Part shown: positions 7,150 through 12,735 of the stretch, piece after piece
Layout: each line of letters begins with the position of its first letter
Numbering within the stretch: position 1 is the stretch's first letter
NCBI GenBank assembly: GCA_964577175.1
Contig: CAZNYC010000052.1
Coordinates: 1-26,197, forward strand
Source: BS750m-G62 sp964577175
GTDB taxonomy: Bacteria > Planctomycetota > Phycisphaerae > FEN-1346
Length of the DNA: 26,197 nt
Direction of reading: 5' to 3'
Notes under the pieces: model-generated
What the model was told of the DNA's origin: nothing
Seen by the model: the letters and a program-made list of their open reading frames with translations, nothing else
The model's database searches: none
Program-made: the position numbers and the translations under genes

Positions 7150-7935
7150 ATGCAACCCACGTGGACCATCCTGCACCTGGCCATCTACGCGACGATGGCG
7201 TGCTACGCCGCGGCGGTGGTCCTGTTTGCGCTGAAGGTCCGCCGGGCGGCGTGGATCGTCTACGGGGCGGGGTGCGCCGTGGCGGCCGCCGGCTGGGTTT
7301 ACCGCTGGGGCCACGCCGGCCACGTGCCGCTCCAGAACCTCTTTGAGGTGTTCCTGACGCTGGGCGTGCTGATGTTCCCGATCACGCTGTTCAGCCGACG
7401 GTTCCTGCACGTGGGCGGGGAGGGCGGCGACGCCCTGATCGGTCTCGTGGTCCTGGTGCCGGCGGGCCTGGTGTTCAGCGCGGAACCGAAGATGCTGCCG
7501 CCCGCCCTCCAGTCGTTCCTCTTCGTGCCGCACGTGGCCGCCTACATGCTCGCCTACGTCGTGATGGGGAAGGCGGGATGCCTGGCCCTCGGGGTGTTCG
7601 TGGGGACGGGGAACCGCCGGCTGCGGGCCGAACGCGACACGCACGTCGTCGCGCGCCTGGGGTTCCCCCTATTGACGCTCGGCCTGGTGCTCGGGGCCGT
7701 GTGGGGCAAACTCGCCTGGGGCGATTACTGGAACTGGGACCCCAAGGAACTGTGGTCCCTCGTCTCCTGGCTTGTCTTCCTGGGATACCTGCATTTCCGA
7801 TATTTGTACGGCAAGCGGTACCCGCGGGCCGGCGCCGCGCTCGTGCTCGCCGGCGTGGTCGCCATCGTCCTGACGCTCCTGTGGGTGAACCTCGCGCGCA
7901 TCTTCGGCGGGGGGCTGCATTCGTACGCCACCTGA
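7150..7935 (+). CDS. ccsA: CcsA/ResC cytochrome c synthetase heme-handling subunit
   Basis: The protein has 261 residues and about eight membrane segments. It is the heme-conducting partner of ResB. The tryptophan-rich WWD motif WGDYWNWDPKELWSL spans 190-204 (preceded by WGK at 185) and presents heme to the apocytochrome. Probable external heme-ligand histidines are H128 (FVPHVAAY) and H256 (GGGLHSYAT), in their usual family positions. The start lies 10 bp after resB with only a weak ribosome site, which suggests coupling to resB translation. The System II arrangement fits an organism lacking CcmABCDEFGH. No CxxCH apocytochrome gene was recognised in the window, so its clients lie elsewhere. 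Confidence 0.93.
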   Translation: MQPTWTILHLAIYATMACYAAAVVLFALKVRRAAWIVYGAGCAVAAAGWVYRWGHAGHVPLQNLFEVFLTLGVLMFPITLFSRRFLHVGGEGGDALIGLVVLVPAGLVFSAEPKMLPPALQSFLFVPHVAAYMLAYVVMGKAGCLALGVFVGTGNRRLRAERDTHVVARLGFPLLTLGLVLGAVWGKLAWGDYWNWDPKELWSLVSWLVFLGYLHFRYLYGKRYPRAGAALVLAGVVAIVLTLLWVNLARIFGGGLHSYAT

Positions 7936-7953
7936 GCCGCGAGCCGCGAGCCC

Positions 7954-8008
7954 GTGTGGCCCGGCCGGCCCATTCGACTTCGCTCAGGGCATGCCTTGCC
8001 CGGCCGGG
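7954..8008. repeat. CCCGGCCGG compound palindrome downstream of ccsA
   Basis: GTGTGGCCCGGCCGG and CCCGGCCGGG arms with TTCGCTCAGGGC between. The GTGTGGCCCGGCCGG head recurs at 16882, and its complement lies at the very start of the window (3-17). It follows ccsA and could act as a transcript-end stem. Confidence 0.65.
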
Positions 8009-8034
8009 ATGAGTCGCCGGCGGAGGCCATGCGG

Positions 8035-8136
8035 TGTCATTCTGAGCGCAGCGAAGAATCTCGCCGTGCCGGCGTCCGGAACGGCAACAACCAAGGCGAG
8101 ATTCTTCGTCGGCCTGTCGGCCTCCTCAGAATGACA
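8035..8136. repeat. TGTCATTC-ended palindromic element, copy 2 (102 bp)
   Basis: The left end is TGTCATTCTGAG and the right end CTCAGAATGACA. Inner arms are CGAAGAATCTCGCC and GGCGAGATTCTTCG. Its last three bases are also the first bases of the 22-bp tandem array that follows. Confidence 0.88.
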
Positions 8137-8309
8137 GAATACCCCGCCGCCGAGGACAGAATACCCCGCCGCCGAGGACAGAATACCCTGCCGCCGAGGA
8201 CAGAATACGCTGCCGCCGAGGACAGAATACCCCGCCGCCGAGGACAAAACACCCTGCCGCCGATGACAGAATACGCTGCCGCCGAGGACAGAATAGCCTG
8301 CCACCTGAT
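8134..8309. repeat. 22-bp tandem array, eight units
   Basis: Seven units of the form ACAGAATACCCCGCCGCCGAG+G follow each other without a gap from 8134. Variation is concentrated at the CCCC position (CCCC, CCCT, CGCT). An eighth unit (8288-8309) decays at its 3' end. The array begins on the final ACA of the preceding palindromic element and ends 15 bp before the -35 box of the DUF1080 promoter. There are no spacers, so it is not CRISPR. A role as a binding array is conceivable because 22 bp is about two helical turns, but this is untested. Confidence 0.9.
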
Positions 8310-8324
8310 CCGTCCAGGAAACTG

Positions 8325-8353
8325 TTGTCACCCCGCCCGCGGTCCGTCATAAT
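8325..8353 (+). promoter_or_regulatory. Candidate sigma-70-type promoter for the first DUF1080 gene
   Basis: TTGTCA, 17 nt, CATAAT. The DUF1080 start is 48 bp past the -10 box and is preceded by a strong AAGGAAGGAG ribosome site (8386-8395). Confidence 0.65.
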
Positions 8354-8401
8354 GCCGCGGCTGGAGAACCCTCGATTTCGAACGCAAGGAAGGAGAACCC
8401 G

Positions 8402-9061
8402 ATGACCCGTTTCGCCCTGTCCGCCGCCGTCCTGGCCCTGGCGGCCGGCGCCGCCCTCGCCGGCGGCCCCGCGCTGCAATCGAAGGAAGCCCCCAAGCCC
8501 GACAAGGACGGCTTCTACGAACTCTTCAACGGCAAGAACCTCGACGGCTGGAAGCCCAGCGAGAACAAGGACTGTTTCAAGGTCTCCGACGGGTGCATCG
8601 TGGCCCACGGCAAGCGGAGCCACCTGTTCTACGTCGGGCCGGTGTGCAATCACGATTTCAAGAACTTCGAACTCGTGGCCGAGGTCAAGACCTTCCCGAA
8701 GGCCAACTCCGGCATCTACTTCCACACCACGTACCAGGAGAAGGGCTGGCCCGGCAAGGGCTACGAGTGCCAGGTCAACGCCACCCACTCCGACCGCAAG
8801 AAGACGGGCGGCCTGTACGGCGTGAAGGACGTGCTCGATGACCCGCCGCACAAGGACAACGAGTGGTTCACCTACACCATCAAGGTGGTCGGCAAAAAGA
8901 TCACCCTGAAGGTGGACGGCAAGACGACGGCCGAGTTCACCGAGCCGGACGACGCCAAGGGCGGCGGAAAGATCGACCGCGGCACCATCGCCCTCCAGGG
9001 CCACGACCCGGGCTCCAAGGTCATGTATCGGAGCATCCAGATTCGCCCGCTGCCGGAATAA
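8402..9061 (+). CDS. Secreted DUF1080 (3-keto-disaccharide hydrolase-like) protein
   Basis: The protein has 219 residues. Seen: a signal peptide (residues 1-20, cleavage near ALAGG), FYELFNGKNLDGWKPS typical of the family N-terminus, NSGIYFHTTY and YECQVNATH in the core, and a concanavalin-like beta-rich remainder ending in VMYRSIQIRPLPE. DUF1080 (PF06439) proteins are secreted glycan-active proteins abundant in Planctomycetota and Bacteroidota; studied members act on 3-keto glycosides. The present substrate cannot be told. The start is fixed by AAGGAAGGAG seven bases upstream and a good promoter at 8325-8353. It is a single-domain version, monocistronic by appearance, with repeats on both sides. 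Confidence 0.88.
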   Translation: MTRFALSAAVLALAAGAALAGGPALQSKEAPKPDKDGFYELFNGKNLDGWKPSENKDCFKVSDGCIVAHGKRSHLFYVGPVCNHDFKNFELVAEVKTFPKANSGIYFHTTYQEKGWPGKGYECQVNATHSDRKKTGGLYGVKDVLDDPPHKDNEWFTYTIKVVGKKITLKVDGKTTAEFTEPDDAKGGGKIDRGTIALQGHDPGSKVMYRSIQIRPLPE

Positions 9062-9076
9062 CGGGTTGGCTCTGAA

Positions 9077-9179
9077 GCGCGGCGGGTCTCCGTGCCCGCC
9101 GCGCATCGAAACGCCCTGGCGGGCAAGCCGTCGGTGGCACTCGGCCTGCCGGCGCGGCGGTTACGGAGAACCACCGCGC
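9077..9179. repeat. Pair of short GC hairpins upstream of the kinase gene
   Basis: GCGCGGCGGG/CCCGCCGCGC at 9077-9104 with a TCTCCGTG loop, and GCGCGGCGG-TTACGGAGAA-CCACCGCGC at 9152-9179, whose loop is close to the reverse complement of the first. They belong to the most frequent repeat family of the window. Confidence 0.75.
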
Positions 9180-9217
9180 TCAAGAAGGACTCCCGGAACC
9201 TCTCTCTTCCGGTACAC

Positions 9218-10657
9218 ATGGCCCGGCTCTCGATACGCACGCGGCTCATCGTGGTCATGAACGTCCTCGTGGCCGCCGTCGGCGTCACGGTCGGATGGGT
9301 CGGCGTGGCGGTGACCGAGCGGACGGTCGAGCGGCGGCTGGTGGACGGCCCGGCCCAGGGCGCCGCCGAACTCTTCCGGACGATGCGCCTGCCGCTCTCG
9401 GACGCCATGATGGAGCGGCTGGGCCTCTTGTTCGACGCCGACGTGGCGGCCGGCCCCGCCGACGGCCCGGCCGTCGTCGCCACCAGCCTCCCGAGTTACG
9501 AGACCCACACGCTGGAACGGTACCGTCGGCGCGGCCCGCTGCCGCGCCGCTTCGAGATGGCCGGCACCGCGTACGTGACGGCCCAGGCGCCGCTTCCCGC
9601 GCCGTCGGCGGAGGGCCGCCGGGACGGGCCGCACCGCCTCATCCTCCTGGTCGAGGCCGCAAAGGTCCGTGCGGCGCAGGAGGCGGCCGCCTCGTCCATC
9701 GTCTGGATCACGCTGGCGGCCGTCGGCGCCGCCACCGGGCTTGGCCTGTGGTTGTCGGGGACGATCGTCCGGCCGCTGCGCCGGCTGGCGGGGGACATGC
9801 GGCGCGTGGCCGCCCGCGCCGGCGACGCCGAACTGCCTTCCACCTCCGGGGCGGGCGCCCGCGCGGCGCCCCGCGAACTGGCGGACCTGGCGGCCGCGTT
9901 CGACCGTCTGCTGGCCGACCTGGCCCGGGCCCGCCGGCAGATCGCCCGCTCGGCCCGGCTGGCGACGCTCGGCCAGATGAGTGCGGCCGTGGCCCACGAG
10001 TTGCGGAACCCGCTGAGCGGCATCCGGATGAACGCCCAGGTCCTGGCCGACGAACTCGCCCGCACCGGCCGCGACGACCAGGCCCTGCGCCGCATCATCC
10101 GCGAGACCGACCGCATGGAACTCTACCTGGGCGAACTGCTCACCCTGGCCGGCGGCGAGGCGGAGGGCGAGACGACCGGCGATGCGGGCGCCGTGGAGGC
10201 AGGGGCGCCGGCGGCCGAGGTTTGCCTCGAACCCGTCGCCGAATCCGTCCTTGCGATGATCGAGGCCCGGTGCCGCCACGCGGGCGTCACCGTCCGCTGC
10301 GACTGGGGCGACCAGGTCCCGCCCCTGCGGGCCGAAGAGACGCCCGTCCGGCAGGTCGTCGTCAACCTCGTGCTGAACGCCCTCGACGCCACACCCTCCG
10401 GCGGGACGGTGACGCTGGCCACGCGCCACCGGCCGGACGAGGGGACGGTCCGGTTCTCCGTGGCCGACACGGGCCCCGGCGTCCGCGTGCCGGATGGGGC
10501 CGACCTCTTCGATCCGTTCGTCACGACCAAGTCCGACGGCGTGGGCCTTGGCCTGTACGTCTGCCGGCGGAACGTGGCGTCCTGCGGCGGGCGAATCGGG
10601 TACACCACCGGCGAGGGCGGGACGACGTTCTGGTTCGACCTGCCGGCTCTTTGTTGA
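9218..10657 (+). CDS. Membrane-bound sensor histidine kinase (NtrB/AtoS-like)
   Basis: The protein has 479 residues. Seen: a first membrane segment at about residues 9-31, an extracytoplasmic sensor loop of about 125 residues (35-158), a second membrane segment at 159-180, a HAMP-like linker (about 181-235), a HisKA helix with phosphoacceptor H260 (MSAAVAHELRNPLSG), and the ATPase domain with NLVLNALDAT (N box, 383-392), DTGPG (417-421) and GVGLGLYV (441-448). It would autophosphorylate and pass phosphate to D55 of the NtrC-type regulator encoded next. The frame extends upstream to 9092, but ATG at 9218 gives a proper N-terminus and the upstream part is repeat DNA. No strong Shine-Dalgarno is seen. 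The ligand is unknown; the loop matches no domain I recognise. Confidence 0.9.
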   Translation: MARLSIRTRLIVVMNVLVAAVGVTVGWVGVAVTERTVERRLVDGPAQGAAELFRTMRLPLSDAMMERLGLLFDADVAAGPADGPAVVATSLPSYETHTLERYRRRGPLPRRFEMAGTAYVTAQAPLPAPSAEGRRDGPHRLILLVEAAKVRAAQEAAASSIVWITLAAVGAATGLGLWLSGTIVRPLRRLAGDMRRVAARAGDAELPSTSGAGARAAPRELADLAAAFDRLLADLARARRQIARSARLATLGQMSAAVAHELRNPLSGIRMNAQVLADELARTGRDDQALRRIIRETDRMELYLGELLTLAGGEAEGETTGDAGAVEAGAPAAEVCLEPVAESVLAMIEARCRHAGVTVRCDWGDQVPPLRAEETPVRQVVVNLVLNALDATPSGGTVTLATRHRPDEGTVRFSVADTGPGVRVPDGADLFDPFVTTKSDGVGLGLYVCRRNVASCGGRIGYTTGEGGTTFWFDLPALC

Positions 10658-10682
10658 CCACGGCCGAAGACGCCCTTGAGAT

Positions 10683-10794
10683 TGTCATTCTGAGGAGGCC
10701 GCAGGGACGACGAAGAATCTCGCCTTGGCCGTTGCCGTTGTGCGCATCGCACGGCGAGATTCTTCGGCCCTGCAAGCAGGACCTCAGAATGACA
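10683..10794. repeat. TGTCATTC-ended palindromic element, copy 3 (112 bp)
   Basis: It has perfect 13-bp terminal inverted repeats, TGTCATTCTGAGG and CCTCAGAATGACA. The right 42 bp match the copy at 21252-21357 with a single difference, so these two are the closest relatives in the window. It separates the kinase gene from its regulator gene. Confidence 0.9.
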
Positions 10795-10902
10795 TCGTTG
10801 CTTTACTCTTACCGGCCCGAATAGGCGCCAGCGCGCCGGGCACGTTTACCCGCCGTAGCCCTAAGGGCCGTAGGCAAGCCCGTCGGCTGAATGTGACGCG
10901 CG

Positions 10903-10931
10903 TTGACGCCATCCTCCCTTAAAGGCATAAT
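10903..10931 (+). promoter_or_regulatory. Strong sigma-70-type promoter placed for a leaderless regulator mRNA
   Basis: TTGACG, a 17-nt spacer and CATAAT. The -10 box ends at 10931 and the regulator's ATG is at 10940, so transcription should begin at or within a base or two of the start codon. There is no room for a Shine-Dalgarno. Confidence 0.65.
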
Positions 10932-10939
10932 GCCCTGCC

Positions 10940-12361
10940 ATGCCCGAGCCGCCCGACATCCTGGTCGTCGACGACGAGGAGGCGATCTGCTACGCCTTCC
11001 GCCGGTGCTTCGAGGCCCGCGGCTGGCGGGTGCGGGTCGCCGGGACCGGGGCGGCCGGCCTGGCGGCGTATCGGGCCGCCCCCGCCGACGTCGTCTTCCT
11101 GGACGTCCGCCTGCCGGATGCGAACGGCCTGGACGTGCTCGGCGAGTTGCTGGCCCACGACCCGGCCTGCCGGGCGGTCGTCATCACGGCCCACGGGTCG
11201 CTCGAGACGGTCCGCCGGGCGGTCGAGGGCCGGGCGTTCGACTATCTCGCGAAACCGATCGACCTGGACCGGGCCGTCGAGGCGGTCGGCCAGGCGCTGG
11301 AGGCCCGGCGCGTGACGACGGGCGGCGCGCCGGCTGAGGCCCCGCCGACGCCGGCCGACGCGGCGACGCCGGCCGCGGGCGATCTCGTGGGTGCCTCGCC
11401 GGTCATCCAGGAGGTGTACAAGCGCGTCAGCCGCGTCGCCCGGACCGAGAGCACCGCTCTCATCCAGGGCGAGACGGGCACGGGGAAGGAACTCATCGCC
11501 CGGGCCGTCCACGCCCAGAGCGGCCGGGCCGGCGGGCTGTTCGTGCCGGTCAACTGCGCCGCCCTGCCGGAGTCGCTCGTGGAGAGCGAACTGTTCGGGC
11601 ACGTCCGCGGCGCGTTCACGGGCGCCGAGGCCGACCGGGCCGGCCGGTTCGAGGCGGCCGACGGCGGGACGGTGTTCCTGGACGAGGTGGGCGAACTCCC
11701 GCCCGCCGTGCAGGTCAAACTCCTGAGATTTCTCGATAACCAGGTGGTCGAGCGGCTCGGGTCTCTCGAGCCGCTCCGCGTGGACGTGCGGATCCTGGCG
11801 GCGACGAACCGCGACCTGGCCGGCGCGGTGGCCGCGGGCGCCTTTCGCCAGGACCTCTTCTATCGGCTGGCGGTAATCCGGATCCACGTGCCGCCGCTCA
11901 GGGCCCGGCGGGAGGACGTGCCCGCCCTGGTCGATCACTTCCTCTCGGTCCGCGGCGGGGAGGGCGGCCCGCCGCCCGCCGTCAGCGATGAGGCGATGCA
12001 CCTGCTCGTAGCGTACGACTGGCCGGGCAACGTGCGGGAACTGAAGAACGCCGTCGAGCACGCCGTCGTCGTCTCCGGCGGCGGGCCGGTGCTGCCGGCC
12101 CATCTGCCGGAGGGCGTCCGCCGCGGGCCGGCGCCCGCGCCCCCGGGCGACTCCGTCGCCGCCGACCTCGACCGCTACGTCGACCGCCTCGCCGAGGAGG
12201 GGCCGGAGGCGTTTCGGACGGCCATCGCGGACCTGGAAAGGCGGCTCATCGCCCGGGCCCTGGCGGAGACGGGCGGGAACCAGTCGGCGGCCGCCGAGCG
12301 GCTCGGCATCCACCGCAACACCCTCCGCACGAAGATTCGGGCGTACGGGCTGGACGGTTGA
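10940..12361 (+). CDS. NtrC-family sigma-54 activator (response regulator)
   Basis: The protein has 473 residues and three domains. Receiver: acidic pocket D11/D12, phosphoacceptor D55 (VVFLDVRLPD), T83 and K105. AAA+ domain: Walker A GETGTGKE (177-184), the sigma-54-contacting GAFTGA loop (224-229), Walker B VFLDE (245-249), FRQDLFYRL (302-310) and WPGNVREL (361-368). The Fis-type helix-turn-helix is at about 440-473 (GGNQSAAAERLGIHRNTLRTK). All residues needed for sigma-54 activation are present. It follows its likely kinase partner and precedes a TonB-dependent receptor gene with a sigma-54 promoter and a matching dyad upstream. The ATG at 10940 gives a standard receiver start. The sequence alone does not decide among NtrC, ZraR and AtoC subtypes. 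Confidence 0.94.
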   Translation: MPEPPDILVVDDEEAICYAFRRCFEARGWRVRVAGTGAAGLAAYRAAPADVVFLDVRLPDANGLDVLGELLAHDPACRAVVITAHGSLETVRRAVEGRAFDYLAKPIDLDRAVEAVGQALEARRVTTGGAPAEAPPTPADAATPAAGDLVGASPVIQEVYKRVSRVARTESTALIQGETGTGKELIARAVHAQSGRAGGLFVPVNCAALPESLVESELFGHVRGAFTGAEADRAGRFEAADGGTVFLDEVGELPPAVQVKLLRFLDNQVVERLGSLEPLRVDVRILAATNRDLAGAVAAGAFRQDLFYRLAVIRIHVPPLRARREDVPALVDHFLSVRGGEGGPPPAVSDEAMHLLVAYDWPGNVRELKNAVEHAVVVSGGGPVLPAHLPEGVRRGPAPAPPGDSVAADLDRYVDRLAEEGPEAFRTAIADLERRLIARALAETGGNQSAAAERLGIHRNTLRTKIRAYGLDG

Positions 12362-12375
12362 TCGTACGGTTTCCC

Positions 12376-12486
12376 GCGCGGCGGCCTTCCCAGGCCGCGG
12401 CGTCCGACCGTCCGTGCCACGGCCGGCCTTGTCCGGCCGTGCGCCCCGTCGGCCGGAATCACGGCGGGACAAGACCCGCCGCGCAC
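12376..12486. repeat. Three short hairpins after the regulator gene
   Basis: GCGCGGCGGCCTTCCCAGGC+CGCGGCG at 12376-12402, ACGGCCGG-CCTTGT-CCGGCCGT at 12419-12440 and ACGGCGGG-ACAAGA-CCCGCCGCGC at 12461-12486. They fill the first third of the 374-bp regulator-receptor spacer; the rest holds the control sites listed next. Confidence 0.7.
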
Positions 12487-12487
12487 G

Positions 12488-12512
12488 AGTTAGCGTTGTC
12501 GTGTTAAATCGC
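12488..12512. repeat. AT-richer 25-bp motif shared with 25806-25830
   Basis: It begins TTAGCGTTGT and ends GTTAAATCGCTC. It matches the reverse complement of 25806-25830 at 22 of 25 positions. Both copies lie just outside a gene or hairpin cluster. Its role is unknown. Confidence 0.55.
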
Positions 12513-12541
12513 TCCAATGTGCCCAGACCCGCATCGCCTTC

Positions 12542-12558
12542 TGCACAGTCCGTGTGCA
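12542..12558. promoter_or_regulatory. NtrC-type enhancer dyad upstream of the TonB receptor
   Basis: TGCACA-GTCCG-TGTGCA is a perfect 6-5-6 dyad. It has the half-site and spacing of classical enterobacterial NtrC sites (TGCACY-N5-RGTGCA as I recall them). Its centre is about 130 bp before the predicted start of transcription, a usual distance for an enhancer. The adjacent gene encodes an NtrC-class activator with a Fis-type DNA-binding domain. Confidence 0.65.
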
Positions 12559-12655
12559 TTTCGCGGGTGTCCCGGGCGACCGCGGGGCCTCCCGTTTGCT
12601 GCCGAATCGCCGTTTCCGGACCGCCAGGGCCGTTTCCGCCCTGAGGCCTGAATCC

Positions 12656-12671
12656 TGGCACTCCATTTGCA
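12656..12671 (+). promoter_or_regulatory. Sigma-54 (-24/-12) promoter of the TonB receptor
   Basis: TGGCACTCCATTTGCA matches the sigma-54 consensus TGGCACG-N4-TTGCA except for one base. The invariant GG (12657-12658) and GC (12669-12670) have the required 10-bp separation. Transcription is predicted near 12682, 54 bp before the ATG at 12736. Confidence 0.8.
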
Positions 12672-12735
12672 CATTCCCGGCCGAGGAGCAGGGCGAAGGC
12701 CTGCACGCGGGGGGCAAACAGCGGGAGCGAACGGG

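Noticed and set aside
8134..8309. CRISPR array
   Set aside because: Units follow one another directly with no unique spacers, and there are no cas genes.
7984..9106. Reverse-strand frames translating the 22-bp array (VFCPRRRGILSSAAG repeats)
   Set aside because: They are pure translation of the tandem DNA repeat, antisense to a real gene in part, with no ribosome site.
9135..9150. Sigma-54-like TGGCACTCGGCCTGCC upstream of the kinase gene
   Set aside because: GG-N10-GC spacing is met but the -12 box is CTGC, no enhancer dyad was found, and such matches are common in GC-rich sequence. Kept only as a weak possibility of autoregulation.
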